Positions 53,759 to 64,000 of a stretch of 64,000 bases of DNA are shown here, piece by piece. A program made the translations under genes and the position numbers. Every line of letters begins with the position of its first letter. Within the stretch, counting starts at the first letter, position 1. The stretch comes from Pisaster brevispinus (lineage: Eukaryota > Echinodermata > Asteroidea > Forcipulatida > Asteriidae), in NCBI GenBank assembly GCA_023634235.1, contig JAMKCF010000001.1:17990258-18054257 (forward strand), given 5' to 3'. The notes below the pieces were generated by a model. The model saw only the letters and a list, made by a program, of their open reading frames with translations, ran no database searches and had not been told where the DNA came from.

Positions 53759-54490
53759 TGAAAGTAGAAGTATGATGTTGGGTGATATGAATAAAAGTAA
53801 AAAAAGGAAACATGAATGTGAGAGGTACAAGAATAATGCTGTGTACAGAGAGACAAAGAAAGCTTAACGTAGAAAAAATCAGAAGAGGAAATACTGGAAT
53901 GATAAAATGTATAGAGAACAAGTAATTGCTTCAAAAAACACATTAACAAAAGTAAGTATTGGGCAAGTGAAGAAAACAGATTTATATTGATAAAAGCAAA
54001 GACAAATACAAGACTAATGTTAAGTTTCAAGAGGAAACGAAGCTTGCAAGTATAATGAAGTAAAAACAAAATGATGAATTCAGATCAAATGTGAAAAATA
54101 GAAGTAAAGTAAAGTGAAGTATGAAGAAAACGATGATTTCAGATTTGATGTCAAGAGAAGCAGAATGGAAGATAAGGAAAATGATGAATTCAGGTCTGAT
54201 GTTAGGAATGCAAGCAAAATGAAGTATAAGGAAAATGACAAATTCAGATGTTGCGTGAAGAAAGCTAGTAAAATGAAATACCACAACAAATTAGATGTTC
54301 AGAAAGAAGGTTATTAATGTTGACAAGTTGAAATACCAGAATAATCCAGCCTACAGATGTGCAATGATTCACAGAAATGCTCACAAATACCACAGTGACA
54401 TTTATTACAGAAATACAGTATTGAATGCTTCAGCATCCAAGTATCACAACAATGAACAGTTTAGGAGGAATGTTATTGAATTTACAAAAA
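53759..54490 (+). pseudogene. Helentron copy B basic repeat region
   Basis: Lys/Arg/Asn-rich remnants with a recurrent pattern KYKENDKFR, KYHNNEQFRRN and RYKNNAVYRE. It corresponds to the 18-residue repeat tract of copy A but is far more degenerate and split among frames. No separate gene is supported. Confidence 0.6.
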
Positions 54491-54645
54491 AGTCTAGTTG
54501 GTGAGACACTGCTCTAGAATTGCAAAGGTCGTGGGTTCAAATCCCACCCGAGTAATATGCCTGTGATTTTTTTTCACAGAACTCGGGAAAGTACTCAGTA
54601 TACAGTGCTAATACAGATCGGTGTAGGGTAAAAACCAAAATTAGT
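54491..54645 (+). mobile_element. tRNA-derived SINE fragment
   Basis: The 3' half of a tRNA-like head: TAGTTGGTGAGAC (A-box-like), then GGTCGTGGGTTCAAATCCCA, with a B box. A body with a hairpin CTGTGA-T(8)-TCACAG and the words CTCGGGAAAGTACT and ATACAGTGCTAATACA follows. It interrupts Helentron copy B between the basic repeats and the Cys-rich domain. It is not a functional tRNA gene: the acceptor arm is incomplete. Confidence 0.65.
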
Positions 54646-54649
54646 AACA

Positions 54650-55855
54650 AAAGTAAATCGAGCAGATCTTGTCTGTGGATATGCTACACCTGTGATCGCA
54701 AATTACTGAGTGGAATAAACCGGCAGAAGCTTTTTGCAATTATTTACAATTGGCAGAAATACCTGACGAATTGGCAAGCTTAAACAGGTTAGAAGAAAAA
54801 TCGAATTGCACTTAATATTCCTTTTTTAAAGTTGATAGCATTGCCTAAAGGTGGATAACATGGTGTTCGTGGCCCAGTAGTCTGTGTGCCATCAAATATG
54901 TCAGAGACAGTGAAATCCTTGCCAAGACCTCAAAATGGTGATCAGATGATTCGTGTCAAGCTGAAGAGGATATTTCCAGTATCAATTTGTGAACAAGGAA
55001 AATGTCGAAAATGCCCAACATTATCTTAAGCAGAACAATAAGTGGTATCACGATATTGAAATTGACACAGATTGGAATAGTTCTTTATGTGAAAAGGTAC
55101 TTGAGGAAAAAAACTATGAAATAAAAGAGAAATTTGAAAATGAGTTTGACATTGACAAGAATGAAACCGAGGAAGAAAGTTTTAGAGGAATACCATTAAA
55201 CACATGCTTGCAGCCTGCCAATCAGTATTTTGATGTGTATTGTGTTGCACCATGTGAAGGAAATAGGCCAATCAGAGTGCTTATGGAAGAAAGTAATGAA
55301 GGCAAATGTTTCCCGGTATTGTTTCCAAGAGGTGAACCAGTTTTTAGTGATAAGCATGTTAGATTAACACTTTCAAGATTTTTCAACAATCGGTTGATGA
55401 ATGTTGATAACAGATTTGCCAAGAGTACACAGTATATCTTTTATGCTAAATATTTGTCTGAAATTCAGCAAGTCATATCCAGTGTCTCCATTGCACCTTA
55501 GGAAAGGCTCAGGCAAAACAAATGATGGTATTAAGGTCACTGCTAGAATGCTTAATGACAAAAACAAGTTGAAAGATATGCTGAAATCAGACCAGGGATA
55601 CAAGTTCTTAAAGCCTATTCGAGGAACACCACCTTATTGGAGTGCTTGTCAGAAAAATATATTAGCAATAGTCAGACAACTTGGTATACCTACATGGTTT
55701 TGCTCATTTTCTGCAGCAGATATGAGGTGGCCTGAATACTCAATTCATTATTCATACAACAAGGTGACTCAAGGAATATTGATGAAATGGACTGAAATGA
55801 CAAACCTCTGTTATTAAGAAGCAACCCTGTAACTGTTGCTAGAATGTTTGACTAA
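54650..55855 (+). pseudogene. Helentron copy B Cys-rich and Helitron_like_N region
   Basis: Remnants match copy A in order: [86 protein letters not shown] and [19 protein letters not shown]. Stops and shifts occur throughout. Confidence 0.75.
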
Positions 55856-56160
55856 CGATTTCATTTCTTTTTGAAAGATGTGATAATGTCGACTGCAGCA
55901 CCAGTAGGTAAAGTGAAAGATTATTTCTAAAGAGTAAAATTTCAGCAAAGAGGCTCACCACATACTCATTGTCTATTCTGGATTGAAGGTGCACCTAAGT
56001 TGAGTACATCGAATGATGATGAAGTGGCAGAGTTTGTTGATAAGTATGTAAGTTGTGCATTGCCATCAAAGGAAAAAGATGGAGAATTGAATGAATTTGT
56101 AAGCAATGAACAGCAACATAGTAAGCGATATTCTGATTCATGTAAGAGGGGTACCCATTG
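55856..56160 (+). pseudogene. Helentron copy B HUH segment
   Basis: [27 protein letters not shown] carries the HUH motif near 55,955-55,985. KYVSCALPS and [14 protein letters not shown] follow. It ends where copy A was hit by the Polinton; here the sequence runs on directly into the next Rep block with a small deletion and stop. Confidence 0.75.
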
Positions 56161-57060
56161 TCCATGAGGACATTTGTTGCTAATCCAGTACCAATGGATA
56201 TTGATGATCAAGACAATAAGTTAGATAATATTCTAAGTGAAGCTTGTGCAAAGGAATTGTTGAAATCAGTATGGATCGTGGTTAATGGTGAGGGAAATCA
56301 ACACATGACAACTGATGAACTGTTCACAAAGATTGGAATTACACAGGATGATTTTGAGGAAGCTAGTGATGTGCTTACTAAAAAAGTGAATATTGTGTTG
56401 AAAAGACAGCCCCAAGATGCGTGGGTTAATCACTACAATCCTGATTTATTAAGATGTTGGAATGCAAACACGGACATCCAATACGTTACTGACGTATATG
56501 CATGTGTATGCTACTTAGTGGGTTACATGTCTAAGGCAGAACGTGAGATGGGACAACTATTGAAGCATGCACAGAACGAGGCTGAACAGGGCAATCCAGA
56601 TGCAAAGCAGAGTATGAAACAAATTTGAAGTGTTTATTTGCAGAATCGAGAAGTGTCAGCTCAAGAAGCAGTCTATCGTTGTTGTACATTAAGACTTCAA
56701 GAGTGTTCTATAAAGTTGAATTTATACCCTTAGGAGAGATTCCTGTACGAATGAGTCTGCCTTTGAGTGTCATTCAAAACAAAATATGTGATGATACATG
56801 TAATGATGTCAATGAAGACAGTGTGTGGACACCGGTGGTGTGGATGATTAGTAAGAATGATCGTTACAAAGCAAGACCAGACACAAACACATTTAAGTCA
56901 ATGTGTCTAGCATCATTTTGTTCAGAGTACAGAGTAATATATAATGCTTGCAATGTGCCAACTGGAAACAGAAGGCCACCTGTCTATGCATTGAGGAATG
57001 ACTAAGGACATGTACAAAAACGCTCCAGAACTGATCCTGCTGCTGTTGTAAGGTACCCCA
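56161..57060 (+). pseudogene. Helentron copy B Rep C-terminal part
   Basis: [32 protein letters not shown] and [19 protein letters not shown] hold the paired Tyr plus Lys. The second frame (56,625-57,005) has PVRMSLPLSVIQN and [11 protein letters not shown]. Stops at 56,626 and 57,003 break it. Confidence 0.75.
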
Positions 57061-58098
57061 GATTTTCAGTCACCAAATGTGCAGAGAAATACTATCAAAG
57101 TATTTTACAATTATTTCTTCCATATCGTAATGATGCCCAATTGAAACCATCACAATTTGAAACCTAACAGGAATTCTTTGAGAAAGGTTTTGTTACTATA
57201 CGTGGGAGTTTACAGTCTGTAAAATGTGTAGTGGAAGGCAATCGTTCAAGGTTTGAAGTAGATATTGAGTCACTGAAAGCAGCAGAATTACATCTTGAGA
57301 ATTGTGGTGCACAGGAAGATGCATGGGCCCTAATTAGCCCAGAAACTGAACTGGAACGAGACGAATGTAAAGAGCAACAGCAACTTGTCATCGATGAAAG
57401 TGAAGATGATTTTAACATCCCAGACTTGAAACCTGATAAGAAACAGGAAAGGGTTATGTGATACTGAAGTTCATTCATCAAGAACTTTAAAGTTAATGCA
57501 TTCAAAATGTTGAGATCATTAAATAATAAACATAAACTATATTGCTGTATTCTATAAAATAAGACAATGGTGCGTGGACAAGGTTAAGGGTAAAAACCCA
57601 GATGCGTTTCAAGTATTTCTCACTGGTGATGCAGGAACTGGAAAGTCTTTGTTAGTGAAGTGTATAGAATATGAAGCAACACAATTACTTGGATCATTGG
57701 TGAAAAACCCTGATGATGTATCTGTATTAATAACAGCTCCAACAGGTGCGGCTGCATTTAATGTAAGCGGTGCTACTGTTCACAGTGGATTATCAATTCC
57801 AACAGAAATGAGATTACCTTATCAACCACTTGGTGAAGAAAAGATAAGTACACTTCGCAATAAACTTGGTCAGCTGCAGATATTGATTATGGATGAGGTT
57901 TCGATGGTTAGTCAGAAACTACTGTGTTATATCTATGGACTTTTGCGACAGATCAAGCAATGCCGGAATCAAAGCCCATTTGGAAATCTCAGCATTTTAG
58001 CTGTTGGAGACTTCTATCAGTTACCTCCAGTGAAAGCAAAGTCTCTGTACCAAAGTAATGTAATTTGTGATCTATGGAGTGACAATTTCAAGATTTAG
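57061..58098 (+). pseudogene. Helentron copy B helicase, truncated
   Basis: Walker [11 protein letters not shown] (from ~57,620), [19 protein letters not shown], intact Walker [13 protein letters not shown] (~57,890) and [19 protein letters not shown]. The sequence leaves the helicase at 58,098, so the RecA2 half is missing. Unlike copy A, the Walker B Glu is retained. Confidence 0.8.
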
Positions 58099-58619
58099 AG
58101 CTGGAGCTGGATAACATTTATGAATGCGAAAAGCGCCGAAGCAGTCAACCTCATTGGGTGAAAGGGTCATACCGGGACATTACTAAAATGCATTGCTGCC
58201 GGGTTTAGGGCGTGGCCTAAGGTCCCAAATGACGTAATAAGCGCCGCCATTACCGTAAAAACACGTTTTAGACAATATCTCAAAAACTATACATGATAAC
58301 ATCACAAATGAGGTCTCTACATCTATGTTTTCATGGTCAGTCTTTACGTTGAACACATTTACAGGGCCAGAAAATGTATAGTTTGACACTAATCATCTTA
58401 ATTTGAGACAATATTACCGAAAAACCTGAATTTGTTTACGATATTTCGGAAAACTACACATGACAGTACCATAGAAATTGCCTACAACTATATTCAAATA
58501 TTACATTGACAAGAGTATTGTATTGCCTAAAATGTTAACTTCACCATAAAACCTTAGCATATAGTTACTTAAGGTATTGCCAAAAAGGTTATGTGTAAAA
58601 ACCTGAGGTTGTTCTAGCT
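58099..58619. other. No recognisable feature
   Basis: Sequence downstream of the truncated helicase. It contains palindromic-looking short words but I see no gene or known repeat. Confidence 0.4.
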
Positions 58620-61600
58620 TCACTGTAGTAAGCATCTTCTCAGTCCATCACTCATCGCTCTGATCTTCACTTTCCTCACTCCCAAGCGCTCTCGCCACCA
58701 GTCGTCCTCTTCGCTTATGGATGCAGGTTCGGCTCTGTCTATGCCATCAGTAGGTTGGTCAGTGAGGGACTCTGGTACTGGACTTCCTGGGTACCAGTCT
58801 GGTTCGAAGCTGTTTTGAGATGGCTTCCACCCGTAGTCGGCAGGACTTAAATCACCGATTGGATTGACCTGATCAGCCCTCTTCCACATTCTTGCCACAT
58901 ACTGGGCCCTTCTGATGTGATTGTCGAGTGTCTTACTACACGGTGGAAGAGAGGCGCAATTTATCTTTTTTATTCTTGCAAGGGGTTGCTTCTCATTACC
59001 GCCACCCATGCCTATGAATGCCTTGTATCTCGCTTCATTTGTTTCTGTTTTGAAGCCATACAGCAAGCAGACAAAGGAGGTAACAGCTGGAATGTCTACT
59101 CAGTCTGTCGTCAGAGATCGCATTGCCAGAACGTGAGCTGGATCTGATTCTAGGTGCTTAAGGGCTTAACTTTGCCCTTTCTGAAAAAAACATGATATAA
59201 AATCACAACATGTCAGTGTATGAAGGCCGACTATTGCTTCCGTGAAACCAGGCTGTTTCTTCTCAAGAATAGCTGTTTCTTCGATTGTTTCCAGAACCAT
59301 AGTCCATGATGATATTGATCTCTTCCGACCTTCCAGACCCTAGTAGAATGATAATGACGCCTGTATCAGTTGACCTAACCAAAATATTACCTCGTACAAT
59401 GCTGTTTGCGTGGAAAGCAATAAGTGTGTCTGCTTCCTTGTGGTGAGATTGGAGAATATTGGGATGGTTTTTTTTGCAGGACACCATCGATGTTCTTAAT
59501 CTCCATACATGTGCCACCATGTGAGACGTAGACTGCTTTACTCCCAACAATTGGACCATATTGTTGTTTCCCCCATTCCTCCATGATTAAGCAGGCAAAC
59601 TCTTCCTTAAATGATCCATTCTTGAGTAACTGTGCCACTCTGCCGCTGAGCTTGGTCAGGTCCAGTGATGGTAAATGTTTGAGGAGTTGATGAACGACGC
59701 AAGTTTCTCTCAGCATCTTTAATGGAGGGAGACTGGTACTTGTCAAGTACTAGGTGGATTTGCTCTCCACGACTCAAGCAAACCTTCAAAAGATCTCTAG
59801 CCATGGTAGCGTAATGAATGATAATACCACCATCAATCACCGTGGCTATTATTGGAGGAAGACTGGTATCTACAGGTAGAACTGTCTACTTTCAAGTATT
59901 TTTGTCAGTGCTGCTTTGTTCGTCTTAAGGGGAGTGCTGTCGCTATGTGCGAGAGAAAGGGGCACCTCAGTGACGGGGTAGCTGAGAATGTGGCGCAAGT
60001 TGAATGCATTGGTCGTCTTGGCGGCAACAACTAAAATTCGTCCAAAGACATCTCTGACTCCTTCTGCCGCAACCAATTTCTTTACTGTAGTCTTTGACTT
60101 CTTTACATTCTCTGCAGCAAAGTTCAACTTCTTTATCCTTGCTACTGGCTTCAGAAACCTTGAACCATTAATAGCACATTCGCCCACGAACTTCAGTCGA
60201 GCTTCTTCTCCTCGTTTAAGTGTTCCAAGAAGAAACGTCTTGGTCTCCGTTTTTGCTGCCATTCTTGATGACACATTGATGAGATCAGCAGGAAAAGTGG
60301 CAAATGGGTTGCATGTGTTGTTCAATGTGTTGGCGACGGCAATCATGTCAGTGTTGTCACGTTTAATTCTATATTAAGGCCTAAGCTGATTAGCTGGTCC
60401 CTCCCCTGGTTGCAGACTTACAAGTTCACGCAGTTCTGTCAAGGCCATACTACGTTGGGCAAGAGTGATGCACCACCTTCTGAATGCATTCTGTGAATTT
60501 CTGAAAGCTGTGATGCCTCTCATTGCAGATGAAGCATCCCTGTTGACAGTCTGCTCCAAGGTCAAGTCAACTGGACACCTGGCGTATGACTTCCTAATGC
60601 GCCGAATTGACATGGCACCAGCCTCTAAAATCTCACGAGCCTTCGGGTCCATCTGCTGCAGTTTGTCGAGAAAGAGGCAACCCCATCTGGCATAGTTGGG
60701 CCGATTCAATGCGAAGAATACCTCAACCACACTTGGGAGGACATGCATGTAGCTATCAACGTCATTGGTCCGCACAGCTTGCTGGAGCTCTTGATACATC
60801 CTGTTGATGAAGTACACATAAATAGCCCAGTAAGATGCTGTACTTCCATACTTTCCATTGATAACCTCATGAAAGAAACCTTCGTAGTTGTTCATAAGAT
60901 TCTCGAATGAAGAACTTTCATAAATGTTTTGGCAGTGTTCAATTGTGCTATCACAGTCGGACATCACTTCCCGTGCAAGGGACTCATCTTCATCATTCTT
61001 CCAAGTACTTAGAGAACAATGCACGTTCCATCACAGCAGCAAGAATTTGGTGAACCCTGGTACATCTGTTGTAAAATTTCCCCTTCATAAAACCAGCAAA
61101 TGACCCCTCGACCAAGACACCTGATTCGGTGAGGAGATATTCAACCCCTGAATCAGCCAGGAAGGTTCCAATGGCTCCAAAGAAAGCCAATTCAAGGTGA
61201 AAGTTTCCAAGCAATATGATGACTCTATCGAAAGTGGGAGTGTGTAAAGCTTGAATGGAGTAAGCCTTCAGAGCAACAGCAAGATCATATGCGATGACAG
61301 TGTAATCCTGCTTTGTCTCCTCTGCAACTTTCACCAAGCGTACCATCGTTTCTTGTACCACATCATTTCTTGTTGGAGGCTGGGCGATAGGATCCATATA
61401 TGTAATCATGGTTCGTGGGAGGCAGTCTCTCACAAACTGGGAACAAAAGCCAGTGAAGAGTGGCAACTTCTTTGTGAAGGACTGAAGTAGCCATATCAAA
61501 TCAAGTTTCTCTTGCCGGATCCTTTTCATTTCCCTCCAGATGATTTCAGAGGGAGTCAGCTTAAATTGAGCCTTTTTCAGACAGGTGAAGAACGGTGGGA

Positions 61601-63655
61601 TTACCTTCTCAGTCCCATCAAAGCATCTCCTCTTCTGTCTGGCCAATGTCCCTGTCGGTTGATCAGCTGTTGATGTACATATTATATTTGATGTCATCTC
61701 TGAATCTGAGGGTCGTTGATTTTGGTAGCATATCCCAACTGTTGCATGCAGGGTGTCCTTGCCATCTGGTGTTTCTGTGTTGACATCATAATTATCCCAG
61801 GCTAACGCTGAAAAGTAAGTGAAAAAATGATGATGTTAAGGTTGTAATGGTTCAAAACACTAATTATTTTTATGTTGTAGAAGAGCAGCAGCAAAAGCAG
61901 CAGTACCTGTCCCTAGTCCATCTTGCAGGTGGAGCCCAGCAGGAGTTCCCCGTCCACCCTCAGAGCATGCATAGGCAATTTCAGTTTCAAGCCGCTTTAC
62001 TTCATCGTAGCTAATAGAGTGACTGAAGCGAGTCAGGATGGTCAACACTACTTTCAATCCTGTCAGGGTCCCCAGTCCAAGTCCAAGAGAATGGTGTTTC
62101 CAAGGACGAACTGTTCCTCTGGTACAATTGAACACAGCATCCGATGCACTGGCCAATGCAAGCCACCAATTAGGGTACGGAAGAACAAGAGGGTTAGTTC
62201 AGGAATAGATGGGGAAATCTCCTTAAGTGTGTGAACAGAAGTGGGAGTTGGGGTCTTTGTTTGCGGCATTGCAAGAATTTCTGTTTGAATGTCATGGCAG
62301 CATATCTGATTTCTTCCGCCTTTTCACTGGATTCTGTCAACATGGCAAACGCCTCCGTGGATGTCATTGAATTGGGAAAGACAATGTTTCCAGTTTTGTT
62401 CGCTCGTTTGTCCATTAGAAGAATGCCCTGAAATCGTTCCTTTACCTTTAATAAATAATAAAAATAATAATGGCTTCTTATATAGCGCTCATATCCGTCA
62501 CTCAATGACGCTCAAGGCGCTTCAACATAAATTTCCTGCAAGGTATGTGGGGCTTCGTTTTGAAGTATGAGACCTACTCCTTTACATAGCACCATGTAAT
62601 GGTTAACAAGGTGCTGTGGCGCAATATGCAGCCAATCAAACCAGAAACACCGGGGCGAACCCCTTCTCTTTTCGATAAGTGTACTGGGTTCTTTTACGTG
62701 CATTACACAACACACGGGACCAACGGCTTTACGTCCCATCCGAAGGACGAAGCAATCATGGTTAAGTGTCTTGCTTAAGGACACAAGTGTCACGACCGGG
62801 ACTCGAACCCACACTCTGCTGAGTCGGAAACACCAGAGCTTGAGTCCGGTGCTCTTATCCGCTCGGCCACGACACGCCATCCGTCTAGCAACTTTTGACA
62901 TGAGATACCTTTGACATGAGACTTTGTGTAGAGTATCTATCAATGTCTTCCTGTGTTCCTCCAAGGGCAAGAAACTCTTCTTTGTACAAACAGTTGATTA
63001 CTTTCGCCAGCATCGGAGTGTTGTTCTTGATAACTTCTTGCTCGAGAAACATTGAAATTTTTTGGAAAGCTTCAACATGCTTCTTCCGGTTGGATGTTTG
63101 CTCTTCTTCCGTCCCGATCCTGTCTCACATAGTCATGACGACAACTGTTGTGGTTCTTTGCTTCCTTGGCAATTAAATCTTCCCCAAGTGCAAGGATCCT
63201 GCCATCACTTTTTTCCTTTGCAGCATGTATGATTGACTTGCTCCCATCTGTGGTCTTACACTGGCTGAGGGGTTCATATATTTTTGAGATTTTCTCTTCC
63301 TTTTCTGTCTACAGAAGAGACACTCCTGTCCAAGGATACCTCTCAAGTTGCTAGACAGATGGCTTGAACTCGAACGAGTGTCCTTGCCGGGTAGTTCATG
63401 TACTTTGACAGGAGATGCTTGTCTCTTAACAGCAGAAAGTCGACTGAGACAACCTGAGTGGTAATATTTGCCTTCTGGTCCCTCAGTCTCGCTGATTTCT
63501 CCTGAAATGCTGGAGAACTGGTCACTTTGAAGTGCTGTTCGACGTCTAGCAGCATTTTTAGCCGTTCCCCAGATTGCTAAATTGAAAGACTTTAGGCCGG
63601 GTGTGTCTTCTTCTGTCTCTTTGCAAATCATACAAGTGGGGCTGTTATTTGCCAT
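58620..63655 (-). pseudogene. Decayed transposon-like gene with XPG/PIN-like segment
   Basis: From ATG 63,653-63,655 leftward. First a Cys-rich N-terminus (CMICKETEED, YYHSGCLSRL, CLFCRQ) near 63,650-63,330. A middle region follows (61,697-60,374) with YMDPIAQPPTRND, AYDLAVALKAYSIQ, ILLGNFHLELAFFGAIGTFL, LLTESGVL and KGKFYNRCTRVHQIL. At about 59,480-59,330, HKEADTLIAFHANS and STDTGVIIILLG resemble the E-A-D-T and D-T-D-V boxes of XPG/PIN-type nucleases, with Gly for the last Asp. The C-terminus (59,066-58,620) has SLPPCSKTLDNHIRRAQYVARMW and DYGWKPSQ. Academ-type DNA transposons encode XPG-like nucleases, so membership is possible but inferred. Many shifts and a SINE insertion make it a pseudogene. 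Confidence 0.55.
62440..62880 (-). mobile_element. tRNA-Leu-derived SINE, minus strand
   Basis: Head at 62,880-62,790 on the minus strand: GTCGTGGCCGAGCGGATAAG, anticodon arm with CTCAAGC, B box GGTTCGAGTCCCGG. The body carries TTAAGCAAGACACTTAACC and GGATGGGACGTAAAGCC, and the end is AGCGCTATATAAGAAGCC plus an AT-rich (ATT)n tail near 62,450. It shares the head and first body words with the SINE at 32,561 but differs in the rest of the body. It interrupts the decayed gene at 58.6-63.7 kb. Confidence 0.8.
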
Positions 63656-63697
63656 GGTCTGTAAATAACAAAAAGAGCACATCATAGAGCAAAGCAA

Positions 63698-64000
63698 CCT
63701 ATAAACTGGGCAACATTGTGAACAAACCTGTCACTGCACCAAAATGATACAAATACTGTAGGCCTATACAGCCACGAAATTCCCAAACTTACAAAACTTG
63801 CACACAAAATTACTTGCAGCAGTATTATATAACAGGAAGGGCCTTGCCAGGATTTGTGGCCTAACAACGGTGGTGGTGGTGGTGGTGGTGGTGGTGGTGG
63901 TTGGGGATCTGCTACTAAGACTTTATAAACACAACTATAGAGACCACCAAATAGAGGAAACGTATTACCCGTGGGCTATGTACCATGTGTCCTTGAGCTG
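63698..64000. other. Window end with (GGT)n microsatellite
   Basis: About twelve GGT units at 63,868-63,904. No gene is seen in the remainder. Confidence 0.8.

Larger units (their letters stand above)
52690..58098 (+). mobile_element. Helentron-type transposon, copy B, degenerate and truncated
   Basis: Same domain order as copy A from just before the OTU domain (52,690) to the middle of the helicase (58,098), without the Polinton. It has many stops and small deletions. A tRNA-derived SINE interrupts it near 54.5 kb. The N-terminal protease, the helicase C-terminal half and the endonuclease are absent. It provides an unoccupied relative of the Polinton insertion site near 56,150. Confidence 0.8.

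Noticed and set aside
54497..54560. Functional tRNA gene
   Set aside because: The 5' acceptor arm is missing and a SINE-like body follows.

Overview
The window is animal nuclear DNA made almost entirely of transposable elements, many nested in one another. GT-AG introns, TATA boxes, tRNA-derived SINEs, CR1-type LINEs with a 2A-like motif, a DIRS element, Helentrons and a Polinton together suggest a metazoan, probably a marine invertebrate such as an echinoderm, lancelet or mollusc. The species cannot be fixed from sequence alone. The only gene-like locus that is not clearly a mobile element is a broken PHD-finger gene at 43.5-46.0 kb.

Layout. 1-3.7 kb: minus-strand LINE (L1-like ORF1, then endonuclease and reverse transcriptase), cut by the window edge. 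3.8-5.45 kb: 5'-truncated plus-strand LINE. 5.8-7.2 kb: minus-strand transposase-like remnant. About 7.6-37.6 kb: Helentron copy A, coding for a PHD finger, a tegument-type cysteine protease-like domain, an OTU protease domain, HUH Rep, PIF1-type helicase and an APE-type endonuclease. Copy A is split by three insertions whose target duplications can be read: a 15,903-bp Polinton/Maverick (14,078-29,980, TSD CACCAT), a tRNA-Leu SINE (32,561-32,934, TSD TTCATTTAT) and a CR1-type LINE (about 32,960-36,870, TSD AATAATGAC). 37.6-43.5 kb: no genes; local duplications, hairpins and SINE pieces. 43.5-46.0 kb: three-exon PHD gene with a stop and a frameshift. 46.8-52.0 kb: DIRS-like tyrosine-recombinase retrotransposon. 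52.0-52.4 kb: LINE 5' fragment. 52.7-58.1 kb: Helentron copy B, without the Polinton. 58.6-63.7 kb: decayed minus-strand gene with an XPG/PIN-like segment, carrying a second tRNA-Leu SINE.

The Polinton is the best preserved unit. Every core reading frame is open: protein-primed DNA polymerase B in three exons, packaging ATPase, chromodomain integrase, penton, double-jelly-roll capsid protein, adenain-type protease and three small virion-type proteins. Its ~0.93-0.99-kb terminal inverted repeats are nearly identical where compared. They carry an inward Pol II promoter (CRE, CCAAT, TATA) and an ordered chain of perfect hairpins. In the right arm the repeat promoter reads into a WW-PC4 fusion gene, followed by a duplicated stretch containing a captured piece of polB. 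Everything around the Polinton is broken, so it looks like the youngest large insertion here.
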